From NCBI GenBank assembly GCA_002360455.1, contig DEQQ01000024.1, positions 1 to 64,000 on the forward strand: a stretch of 64,000 nt of DNA, written 5' to 3'. This DNA comes from Saprospiraceae bacterium UBA3362 (GTDB lineage Bacteria; Bacteroidota; Bacteroidia; Chitinophagales; Saprospiraceae). Each line of letters starts with the position of its first letter. The stretch's first letter is position 1. Positions 27,587-35,166 of this stretch are shown here, piece after piece. A program made the position numbers and the translations under genes. The notes under the pieces were generated by a model, which was not told the origin of the DNA, searched no databases, and worked only from the letters and a program-made list of their open reading frames with translations.

Positions 27587-28741
27587 TTATTGCTTTTGAA
27601 TAGAAAATGTAAGAAAGTATTGTTCTGCATTATCACAGAGAATTCTCAATGTGTACTTCTTATCAGGCAAAACATTAGCAGCATCTAGATCTGCGGTGAA
27701 ATAATTATAGGAATCGTGTACTTCCGAGTCCTTAACTAAAATTGGACTCTTATTGGAATCCAAAATTGAATATTCAATTTTCTTCATTCCGTCTCTATTT
27801 TCAAAATAAAAATTAAGCTTGTTTCCATTGATGGTTACAACATCTTGAGCTTGCCCAAAATGCGATAGAAAAAAATAGTTTCTTCCCTGAATTTTAAGAT
27901 TTTCGGGAGTTTTGTCCTTTTCTTCTTCCTCATCATTATTTCCAGATTCTTCATTTTGAACATTGCCACATTCTTTCCATGTAAAAGTCCAAACCGGAGA
28001 TACAGACAGTTCTTTCTTCCCGTCGACGACTGCTATATACCAGGCGTATTTTTGCTTCTCCTTAAAAGAAAGACCCGCAATGCTGTATTGATAAAATGGA
28101 TTTTCAATATCGGACTCACAGAAAAAACATGGATTGGTCCGAATTGCAGAATTAGCTTTTTGTCCATCCAATATTTCTACGATCTTAATCTTGTAATTGT
28201 AACTTGTATTTTCTAATCCTCCTCGATAAGGAGTCCATGTAAACAACGGATTGGGCTCACAGATTTCACTTTTATCAAAGGGAGTAATCAAAGAACTTGG
28301 AGTAACGTGATTGACCGATAAGCTTAAACAGTTTCGTGACAAAACAGACTTTGTCTGAGCGTCGTGAAGAGTTAAGCAAATGGTGTATTCTCCATTGGGC
28401 AGAGCATTGGTTCTGAGTATATGTTCCTCATATTGCTTGTTTTTATACAACAACTCTTCAGGCAACAAAACCTCATAATTGGTAGAATTGATGTCCATGA
28501 CTCCTACAGGAACTTTAAATACAGCAGAATTGGCTTCTCCCAACTTTCCCTGCTTATTTTCTGTGACTATTCCATGCAAGTAACAGTCAGCCGTAGTGTT
28601 ACTTTGATTAACAATCATACAATTCCATATGTGCACCGATTTCAAGCTCAACTCATTGGGCCGAGTGACGGCAATGGAAAATTGAGCAGACAGTGCAATT
28701 GTATAACTCAATATTATAGCCACAATAAGGCTTTGCTTCAT
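27587..28741 (-). CDS. TANFOR/fibronectin-like protein heading the Rhs operon
   Basis: I start at 28741 because MKQSLIVAIILSYTIALSAQ is a signal peptide and the likely promoter overlaps the longer version. Two beta-sandwich regions are visible. The second contains PNPLFTWTPYRGG, YKIKIVEILDGQKANSAIRTNP and YAWYIAVVDGKKELSVSPVWTFTW, the pattern of fibronectin-like units in Bacteroidota TANFOR-domain proteins. An acidic linker (NNDEEEEKDKTPE) separates a last ~110-residue domain. It has no sorting domain. Being first in the operon with the SpvB-like and RHS genes, it may anchor or escort them at the cell surface, which is inference from position. Confidence 0.65.
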   Translation of the reverse strand: MKQSLIVAIILSYTIALSAQFSIAVTRPNELSLKSVHIWNCMIVNQSNTTADCYLHGIVTENKQGKLGEANSAVFKVPVGVMDINSTNYEVLLPEELLYKNKQYEEHILRTNALPNGEYTICLTLHDAQTKSVLSRNCLSLSVNHVTPSSLITPFDKSEICEPNPLFTWTPYRGGLENTSYNYKIKIVEILDGQKANSAIRTNPCFFCESDIENPFYQYSIAGLSFKEKQKYAWYIAVVDGKKELSVSPVWTFTWKECGNVQNEESGNNDEEEEKDKTPENLKIQGRNYFFLSHFGQAQDVVTINGNKLNFYFENRDGMKKIEYSILDSNKSPILVKDSEVHDSYNYFTADLDAANVLPDKKYTLRILCDNAEQYFLTFSIQKQ

Positions 28742-28755
28742 AATTGATTTTTGTG

Positions 28756-28783
28756 TAAAAATAGTCTCCACAGCAGGCTACAA
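28756..28783 (-). promoter_or_regulatory. candidate promoter of the Rhs operon
   Basis: On the minus strand TTG (28783-28781), a 17-nt spacer and TATTTTTA (28763-28756) approximate the Bacteroidota consensus with one mismatch in the -7 box. The predicted start lies about 8 nt before the ATG at 28741. Confidence 0.35.
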
Positions 28784-28882
28784 CGCCGCTAGTTCACAAA
28801 TGGAGAACATGGGTTCATTTACGGCATAAAAAGGAGAAACTATGCCCAAATCGAGCAATTGAAACGAGCTCAAATAAAAAAA

Positions 28883-29162
28883 CAAGCCCAATTAAAACAA
28901 AATCTTACATTATGAAAGCTGATCTAAGCAGTGTAGACAAATTTCCATGTCCGCGAAAACGGAATAATGCTTAGAGTAATGATGGATAAAATCCTTTTGA
29001 AGCTGAAAATTATTTTTGGTAAATAATGAATTTCATTTAAAACAGAAGATTTACAAAGTCTCGTATTCTCAGTTTGATAAAGGTAACCTAACCATGTTTT
29101 ATTAGATTATAAAACCGAAATAATGTTGGAGATAAAACGAATTTTATTCTGTTTCAAAAAAC
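28883..29162 (-). pseudogene. degenerate duplicate of the glycosyltransferase gene 3' end
   Basis: About 280 bp match 30217-30497, which covers the last ~85 codons of the glycosyltransferase and about 27 bp beyond its stop, in the same orientation and with roughly 90% identity by eye. Translated, it reads QNKIRFISNIISVL, a stop, then KTWLGYLYQTENTRLCKSS, after which the frame differs by one nucleotide from the intact copy. It also accounts for most of the 506-bp gap between the Rhs operon and the cohesin-like gene. Confidence 0.8.
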
Positions 29163-29190
29163 ATTAGAGCATGTATATATGTATAATAAA

Positions 29191-29230
29191 AAAAACAGCA
29201 CTGTAATAAAGAATTAACAATGCTGTTTTT
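29191..29230 (-). terminator. rho-independent terminator of the cohesin-like gene
   Basis: AAAAACAGCA pairs perfectly with TGCTGTTTTT across a 20-nt loop. On the minus strand the stem is followed by a U-rich tract, about 50 bp after the gene's stop. Confidence 0.6.
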
Positions 29231-29277
29231 TATGCTTAAAAAGGTAAAATAAATCTTGTATGATTTTATCTTCTATT

Positions 29278-30057
29278 TTAATTGACTACAAATTTTTCAG
29301 TTCTTATGATTTTACTGTCTTTTACCAAACTGACAAAATATATTCCCGCTGAAAATGTGGACACATCTACGGACATTTTATTTCCAGTAACAGCATACTT
29401 AGAGTGCATTGTCCCAGAACAAGAATTAATAATAAGCTGATCAGCTTGTGGAATCCATAGACCTTCTATAGTAATCTGATCTGAAGAATAGGATAAGCTT
29501 ATTTTCGATTTTGTTATTTCCTCATTGGATGAGATAATATTGATAGCATTATTGAAAATGTTGAAATATGCGCAGACATCATCTACAATATAAAGATCGC
29601 CTGATAAATCGAGTTTGGTTACTTCTCTAAGATATTTATCACAAATAGGAGCATTGCCCGGCGCAGGTGATTCCATCATACAGATAAAGTTATCAGAAGG
29701 GATATGTTCATAATACTTGAGTGTAAACAGAATTGTATTTTTGGGAAAAAATACATTAACGCTCGTCGCTGAGTACCATGAAAAGCGGATGTGCTTTGAA
29801 CAAACTTCATTATAACTTCCTGTTGAAAAATTAGGAAGAACAGCACTCGATGCAGAAATGAATTCTACTTCACTGGCATTATGCATAAAGCCAAATTGCA
29901 GTGAAGAAAAAGTATAATCCTCAAGTGTGACCAGATCTGCATATATATATCCACCCTCAAGTCGCAGCTTAAGTTCTGTCTTAAAATGATCCTGAGCATT
30001 AGCAAAGCTCCAATATAGCAATAAACTGAAAAGTTGTAAAAATGGGTTCTTTTTCAT
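29278..30057 (-). CDS. T9SS-secreted cohesin-like protein
   Basis: The start at 30057 gives MKKNPFLQLFSLLLYWSFANAQ, a signal peptide; an ATG two codons earlier is equally possible. Residues about 30-130 resemble a cohesin-type beta-sandwich (GYIYADLVTLEDYTFSSLQF, IRFSWYS, NTILFTLKYYE). The C-terminal part is a type A sorting domain (QITIEGLWIPQADQL ... AGIYFVSLVKDSKIIRTEKF). It is probably an extracellular binding protein exported by the type IX system. The gene sits between two direct copies of the glycosyltransferase 3' end, so it appears to have been inserted or trapped by a rearrangement. Confidence 0.72.
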   Translation of the reverse strand: MKKNPFLQLFSLLLYWSFANAQDHFKTELKLRLEGGYIYADLVTLEDYTFSSLQFGFMHNASEVEFISASSAVLPNFSTGSYNEVCSKHIRFSWYSATSVNVFFPKNTILFTLKYYEHIPSDNFICMMESPAPGNAPICDKYLREVTKLDLSGDLYIVDDVCAYFNIFNNAINIISSNEEITKSKISLSYSSDQITIEGLWIPQADQLIINSCSGTMHSKYAVTGNKMSVDVSTFSAGIYFVSLVKDSKIIRTEKFVVN

Positions 30058-30216
30058 AAACATTTTATTTAAAAGGTGATAGCAAAGTACAAATTTAATG
30101 ATTCTGTCTTAAATATCAAAATTATTTTGAACAATATATTTAGAGAGTTTCTCCCTAAAGCTATGATGCTTTAGGCTAAAACCAGTCAACGAATTGGGAA
30201 AAAAATAGCATCAAAT

Positions 30217-30497
30217 CAAGCCCAATTGAAACAAAATCTTACATTATGAAAGCTGATCTAAGCAACGTAGGCAAATTTCCATATCCATAAAAACGGAATA
30301 ATGCTTAGAATAATGATGGATAAAATCCTTTTGAAGCTGAAAATTATAATTGACTAAATAATGATTTTCATTTAAAACAGAAGATTTACAAGGTCTCGTA
30401 TTCTCAACTTGACAAAGGTAACCTACCCATGTTTTTTTAGATCTTAAAACTGAAATAATGTTGGAGATAAAACGAATTTTATTCTGTTGCAAAAAAA
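30217..30497. repeat. direct repeat, intact copy (glycosyltransferase 3' end)
   Basis: Second copy of the 280-bp direct repeat at 28883-29162, offset 1334 bp. It lies mostly inside the coding end of the glycosyltransferase gene. Confidence 0.8.
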
Positions 30498-32127
30498 TCA
30501 ATAAAGGAAATAATACCAACAACAATAATGCAAATAAAATATCGAAAACTCGCTTCTGTCTCTGGTAATAATCCTGGCTCAAATGATCTGTCAGCAATAG
30601 GGTTTGAATCTCTCCTGCTTCGTCTTTAGAATCACTTCCTACGAGTTGTTGTTGATCCAAGCTGAGGAATCTGAAATATTTACGGCCAGCATGTTGAGAC
30701 ATTGCTTGGATCAGTTTGTAGTAAGATTCTTGCTTTGAACCAAAAATAATCTGCTGTTTCGATGGATCCTTCAAAGCCTCTGTCAATGATTTGTACCGGA
30801 TGGATTCCAGCTTTGAGCCTAGTAATGTAGCCTGTTGTTGCACTGTTTGAAATTCATTTTCATCACCACAAAATATCGGCTCTTTTTTCAAACTTATTGA
30901 CTTAATAAATCCAAAAAACTTACTCATAGAAAGCCTACTGAGCATTAAATATAAAAAAACAAATGAAAAATTGAGCAAGATAATCATGCGCGAATAGCGA
31001 AGCGATGAGGGAAGTAAAGCATATAATGCCAATTGAATGGCAAATCCAAATAAGGCCGACAAAATCAGGTTTCGTATTCCTACCCATTTGTCATACAAAC
31101 CAAAGAGATAAAAACTAAAAATATAGATTACAAAATAAAAAACAGACAAGACCCTAACCACCGAGCTCGGATAGTAAAATGGCGTACCAAAATAATACTC
31201 AGACCATAAGCCCTTGATGAAATAAAAGGATGCTGCAACAACTATAGTATCCAGCAGAATTCTACCGTAGGTTTTTAAAACTGTGTTTATAAAATGAAAG
31301 AATGCTTTGATTACAATACTGATTTGCAAAAAAGCGATCATCATCCACTTGCTCGATCCGGCTATATATTTTTTTGCAAAAATCATCATCGCCTGATGAA
31401 AAGTCTTGGTATAATTTAGATTTCCTTTTTTTGTGCTTTCGCCTTTAAAATGAATAATGGGAGGATCGGCCAGATAATAATTTTGATATCCGGCCAATCT
31501 TACGCGGTGAGATAAATCGATGTCTTCTCCGTACATAAAATAGCTTTCATCAAAACCTTCAAGTGTTTGCAAAAGATCTTCACGAAGCATCATAAAAGCT
31601 CCACTCAAAACCTCTACCTCGTGACTTTGGTCGTAAGGCAAATGTCCCATATAATAATAATTGAATGCTGCGGATTGTGGCGCCAGTTTGGCCAATCCTA
31701 AAAATTTGCAGAAGGCTACCCAAACCGAAGGGAAACCTCGTTTAGACTCCGGCAGTAATGTTCCCGAACCGTCTATCATTCTGATCCCTAATGCTCCAAT
31801 TTTGGGTTTTTGCTCCATAATGCGGATGCATTCTTCAAAACCATTTTCAGGAACAATGGTATCCGGATTGAGAAGGAGAATATACTTGCCTTGAGCTTGT
31901 TTTATGCCTATATTATTGGCTTTTGCAAATCCTGTATTGCTTTTATTGGCAATCCATTTTACTTGGGGAAAAAGAGATGCTATGGCTTCTTCAGAATGAT
32001 CGGAAGAATTATTGTCGACCACAATTACTTCTGACTCTATATCCTTGCACGCGCGGTAAACGGACTGCAGACACAGCTCCAAGAAATATCTTACATTGTA
32101 ATTGACAATAATAATACTCAGCTTCAT
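30244..32127 (-). CDS. GT2 glycosyltransferase fused to a sugar-transferase-like membrane tail
   Basis: Start set at 32127 because MKLSIIIVNYNVRYFLELCL is the classic GT2 opening; the longer frame runs into repeat copy B. The first ~300 residues form a GT-A family 2 domain of rhamnosyltransferase type, with VVDNNSSDHS, NTGFAKANNIGI, LLLNPDTIVP and MYGEDIDLSHRV. Several membrane helices follow (about 285-405), and after a soluble segment a last hydrophobic helix (IFLQQ side). The C-terminal ~80 residues look like the end of Bacteroidota polyprenyl-phosphate sugar transferases (KKTWVGY, then HHYSKHYSVFMDMEI). The usual catalytic core of that family is not evident. It probably transfers a sugar in surface polysaccharide or O-antigen synthesis. 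A second, broken copy of its tail lies at 28.9 kb. Confidence 0.78.
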   Translation of the reverse strand: MKLSIIIVNYNVRYFLELCLQSVYRACKDIESEVIVVDNNSSDHSEEAIASLFPQVKWIANKSNTGFAKANNIGIKQAQGKYILLLNPDTIVPENGFEECIRIMEQKPKIGALGIRMIDGSGTLLPESKRGFPSVWVAFCKFLGLAKLAPQSAAFNYYYMGHLPYDQSHEVEVLSGAFMMLREDLLQTLEGFDESYFMYGEDIDLSHRVRLAGYQNYYLADPPIIHFKGESTKKGNLNYTKTFHQAMMIFAKKYIAGSSKWMMIAFLQISIVIKAFFHFINTVLKTYGRILLDTIVVAASFYFIKGLWSEYYFGTPFYYPSSVVRVLSVFYFVIYIFSFYLFGLYDKWVGIRNLILSALFGFAIQLALYALLPSSLRYSRMIILLNFSFVFLYLMLSRLSMSKFFGFIKSISLKKEPIFCGDENEFQTVQQQATLLGSKLESIRYKSLTEALKDPSKQQIIFGSKQESYYKLIQAMSQHAGRKYFRFLSLDQQQLVGSDSKDEAGEIQTLLLTDHLSQDYYQRQKRVFDILFALLLLVLFPLLIFLQQNKIRFISNIISVLRSKKTWVGYLCQVENTRPCKSSVLNENHYLVNYNFQLQKDFIHHYSKHYSVFMDMEICLRCLDQLS

Positions 32128-32171
32128 GAGTGAGCAAGTTTTGTGAATTCTGCTGAGCGCTGGCTGTCGTG

Positions 32172-32280
32172 TTGCGTGAGGAGGATGGAGGATTCTGCCT
32201 TTGGCAGAAGTGCGAAGCACCGAGCGAACAGCGAGTCTGTAATCCTCCGACCGCTCATATCATGAGCGGGCACGCCCAAA
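32172..32280 (-). repeat. modular hairpin repeat, copy B
   Basis: On the minus strand it begins TTTGGGCGTGCC, then hairpin CGCTCAT-GAT-ATGAGCG, then GTCGGAG, a spacer, GTGC-TTC-GCAC, TTCTGCC-AAA-GGCAGAA, and ends CCTCCTCACGCA. The ends and the GTCGGAG block equal copy C, but the hairpin stems differ in sequence while remaining paired. It lies between recR and the glycosyltransferase start. Confidence 0.8.
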
Positions 32281-32355
32281 AAACTGAGCTCATCAGACTC
32301 TCTATATAGCTTGCTTGATACCATCTTTGATAAACGAAAAAAGATGAGAATTCTT

Positions 32356-32985
32356 TTAGCCGGTTAATAATTGATCTTGTATAGAGTAAGGTGTTCGAGC
32401 CAAAATAGACCTCGCCAAGGTAAGCTCATCTGCAAACTCCAGATCCGAACCAAAAGAAATGCCTCTTGCCAACTGACTGTATTTGATTTCGTAGGGAAGC
32501 TGCAAATTTCTTGAGATGTAATAAGCCGTAGTTTCTCCTTCTATACTCGGTCTTAATGCAAAAATAAGCTCCTTGCACGGACTTCTAAAAAGTCTTCGCT
32601 GTAGAGAGTCAATGTTCAGTGCATTGGGCCCAATACCATCTATAGGAGAAATAATTCCGCCCAAAATATGATAAACCCCTTTGAACTGAGAGGTTTCCTC
32701 AATGGCGAGTACATCTTTGATGCTTTCTACAACACAAAGCAACTGTCGATCTCTGGTCGGGTTCATGCAGATCTCACAAAGCTCTGTATCCGCATAAGCG
32801 TGACATTCTTTGCATTGTCGGAGATCTCGACTCAGTCTGAGCAAACTTTGCGACATTTGCTGAATTCTGTCTTGAGGCTGTTTTGCCATGTGCAAGGCCA
32901 TACGCAAGGCTGACTTTTTGCCAACACCGGGCAATGTAGAGAATTGATTTACAAGATCTTCAATAATTTTGGAACTGAATTTCAT
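32356..32985 (-). CDS. recR: recombination mediator RecR
   Basis: 209 residues, the normal RecR length. RecR works with RecO (and RecF) to load RecA on gapped single-stranded DNA. An N-terminal helix-hairpin-helix (LPGVGKKSALRMALHM), a four-Cys zinc finger (Cys58, 61, 70, 73 in CKECHAYADTELCEIC) and a Toprim domain (LLCVVESIKDVLAIEET, then YHILGGIISPIDGIGP) are all visible and intact. Divergent from the E2 gene, with about 100 bp between the two starts. Confidence 0.95.
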   Translation of the reverse strand: MKFSSKIIEDLVNQFSTLPGVGKKSALRMALHMAKQPQDRIQQMSQSLLRLSRDLRQCKECHAYADTELCEICMNPTRDRQLLCVVESIKDVLAIEETSQFKGVYHILGGIISPIDGIGPNALNIDSLQRRLFRSPCKELIFALRPSIEGETTAYYISRNLQLPYEIKYSQLARGISFGSDLEFADELTLARSILARTPYSIQDQLLTG

Positions 32986-33060
32986 CGCATAAAATTAAAT
33001 ATTTCTTTTATATATAATCCATTCCAATATATATTCTTTAGGAATAACTAAGAAAAGATT

Positions 33061-33068
33061 TAATTTTG
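33061..33068 (+). promoter_or_regulatory. -7 box of the E2 gene
   Basis: TAATTTTG matches TAnnTTTG; a TTA at 33038-33040, 20 nt upstream, may stand in for the TTG. Transcription would begin close to 33075, 14 nt before the ATG. Confidence 0.4.
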
Positions 33069-33088
33069 CGGAAAATAGACAACAAAAT

Positions 33089-34300
33089 ATGGCTGATGTA
33101 ATCAGAATGCCGCGCCTGAGCGATACGATGACAGAAGGAGTCATCAAGGCATGGAATAAGAAAGTTGGAGATAAGGTGGCGCCCGGAGACGTGTTGGCAG
33201 AGGTAGAAACAGATAAGGCAACAATGGATCTTGAGGCATTTCAAGACGGTCAGTTGCTTTATATTGCAGTGAACTCTGGGGCAGTTCCTGTGGATGGCAT
33301 TATAGCCATTATCGGCAAGGCCGGGGAAGCCTATGAACATCTGCTTCAAAGTTCTCCACAAGAGACTAAAAAAGCAGAACCCAATCCTGTAAAATCCACT
33401 GCAAGCGAGACAAATTCTGTCCAAACAACAAGCTCAAATCCATCTCCGGATTCACGAGTAAAAGCCTCACCTTTGGCCAAGTCTATTGCTAAAGAAACGG
33501 GAGTTGATCTGAGCAAACTGCAAGGCAGTGGCGACCATGGGCGAATAGTCAGAAAAGATGTGGAAGCTGCAGTAGCCGGTGGAAACAAGTCCGTTCTGGC
33601 TGTTATGAATTATCCTCAGAAAGGAGATCAAGAAGTGACGGTAAGTCAAATGAGAAAAACCATTGCCAAAAGATTGGCAGAGAGTAAATTTAGCGCACCT
33701 CATTTTTATCTCACCACAGAAGTGGACGTGGACCAACTGGTAGAGGCAAGAAATCAAGTGAATGCTGTATCCGAACAAAAAATTTCTTATAACGATTTTA
33801 TTGTAAAAGCCTGTGCGCTTGCCCTGCGAAAAAATCCGGCAATCAATATTTCATGGATGGGCGACAAAATTGTTTTTCATGGCGATATTCATATTGGAGT
33901 TGCCGTAGCAATAGAAGATGGATTGGTTGTCCCTGTCATAAGAAATACGGATCAAAAAACAATCTCACAAATTAAATCAGAGATTCAAGATAAAGCAGAA
34001 CGAGCAAAGTCAAAAAAATTGGCATTGGAAGAAATGCAGGGAAATACGTTCACCATTTCCAATCTTGGAATGTTCGATATTGAAGACTTTACAGCCATAA
34101 TAAATCCTCCTGATGCTTGTATTTTGGCAGTGGGTTCTATTGCAAAAAAAGTGATTGTAAAAAATGATCAAATGGCCATTGGCAACAGAATGAGACTCAC
34201 ATTATCATGCGACCACAGGGCTGTAGATGGAGCAACTGGAGCAAAATTTTTACAAACATTGAAAAGCCTATTGGAAAATCCAATGAGCTTAGTGTTATAA
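33089..34300 (+). CDS. pdhC: pyruvate dehydrogenase E2 (dihydrolipoamide acetyltransferase)
   Basis: Forms the core of the pyruvate dehydrogenase complex and passes the acetyl group from lipoyl-lysine to CoA. Domains in order: one lipoyl domain (residues 1-77, lipoylated Lys in VETDKATMDL), a Pro/Ser/Thr linker, a peripheral-subunit-binding domain (KASPLAKSIAKETGVDLSKL ... GRIVRKDVEA, about 127-165), and the catalytic acyltransferase domain to the end with SCDHRAVDGATGAKFLQTLK, the His and Asp of the active site. Many Bacteroidota homologues have two lipoyl domains and about 530-550 residues; this one has one and 403. E1 and E3 genes are not nearby. A related 2-oxoacid complex is possible but less likely. 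Confidence 0.88.
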   Translation: MADVIRMPRLSDTMTEGVIKAWNKKVGDKVAPGDVLAEVETDKATMDLEAFQDGQLLYIAVNSGAVPVDGIIAIIGKAGEAYEHLLQSSPQETKKAEPNPVKSTASETNSVQTTSSNPSPDSRVKASPLAKSIAKETGVDLSKLQGSGDHGRIVRKDVEAAVAGGNKSVLAVMNYPQKGDQEVTVSQMRKTIAKRLAESKFSAPHFYLTTEVDVDQLVEARNQVNAVSEQKISYNDFIVKACALALRKNPAINISWMGDKIVFHGDIHIGVAVAIEDGLVVPVIRNTDQKTISQIKSEIQDKAERAKSKKLALEEMQGNTFTISNLGMFDIEDFTAIINPPDACILAVGSIAKKVIVKNDQMAIGNRMRLTLSCDHRAVDGATGAKFLQTLKSLLENPMSLVL

Positions 34301-34313
34301 TAGGAAATTTCTT

Positions 34314-35006
34314 TTGGCTCTCAATCGATCCTACTCAGAAAATACTCTGTCTCAGATCAAGACATTGATGCAAGCGCAAGCAGATCCTCATCGTGCTGCA
34401 CGAATGAAGGCTTATATGAAAAACCATTTTGAGTTTTTGGGAATTGACTCACCGAAACGAAAACTTTTGGTCAAAGAAATTCAGCAAAATATTTACAGTT
34501 TCAATCCCTCTGATTTTCAAACTTTGGTAAAGGAACTTTGGAATCAGCCGTATAGGGAATATCAGTATCTTGTATTTGATTTGGGTTACAGCAAGATTTC
34601 CAAAATGGATCAACTCTGGATTCCCTTTTTCGAACAATTGGTATTGCAGAAATCATGGTGGGATACTGTGGACGGACTTTCTGCGCATTTTATCGGGCTG
34701 ATTTTAAAAAGAAATCCTGAATTGGTGGAACCCTATTGTATGAAATGGATAGAGCATGATTCTTTTTGGATTCAGCGCACGGCCATTATCTGTCAACTTT
34801 TTTTTAAAGACCAATGTCAATTTGAATTATTAAAAAACCTTATTCTTCTCAAAGCAGACAGTAAGGAATTTTTTATTCAAAAGGCTTGTGGCTGGGCTTT
34901 AAGACAACATGCCAAAACCAATGCAAATCAGGTACGGACCTTTGTCAATCAATATTCGTTGCCCAAATTAACAGTACGAGAAGCAACAAAACACATAAAA
35001 GAGTAA
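34314..35006 (+). CDS. DNA alkylation repair protein (AlkD-like)
   Basis: 230 residues made of helical HEAT-like repeats. AlkD-type enzymes excise 3-methyladenine and 7-methylguanine by wrapping damaged DNA without base flipping. Family signs are the opening HFEFLGIDSPKRKLLVKEIQ, the LWNQPYREYQYLVFDL segment, the WWDTVDGLSAHFIG block (W-D-x-V-D includes the catalytic Asp) and a C-terminal KACGWALRQHAKTN. The start is taken at TTG 34314, 13 bp after the E2 stop; an ATG near 34368 would cut off the first helix. The short gap suggests co-transcription with the E2 gene. Confidence 0.85.
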   Translation: MALNRSYSENTLSQIKTLMQAQADPHRAARMKAYMKNHFEFLGIDSPKRKLLVKEIQQNIYSFNPSDFQTLVKELWNQPYREYQYLVFDLGYSKISKMDQLWIPFFEQLVLQKSWWDTVDGLSAHFIGLILKRNPELVEPYCMKWIEHDSFWIQRTAIICQLFFKDQCQFELLKNLILLKADSKEFFIQKACGWALRQHAKTNANQVRTFVNQYSLPKLTVREATKHIKE

Positions 35007-35166
35007 ACAGGCTTTTAGCTCATTTTAATGATGGTAGAATAATATTGATCAATTGCAAAAGTCCATTTCAATACAACAATCTCATAAGAAAAAAAATAAT
35101 TTGTAATTCTAAGTTATTCTTCCCGGAGCATTACATTTACATTAATTTTAATCAAAAGAAATAAAG

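Noticed and set aside
30154..30175. CCTAAAGC / GCTTTAGG hairpin between the cohesin-like and glycosyltransferase genes
   Set aside because: No U-tract on either strand and no second copy seen, so neither terminator nor repeat is supported.
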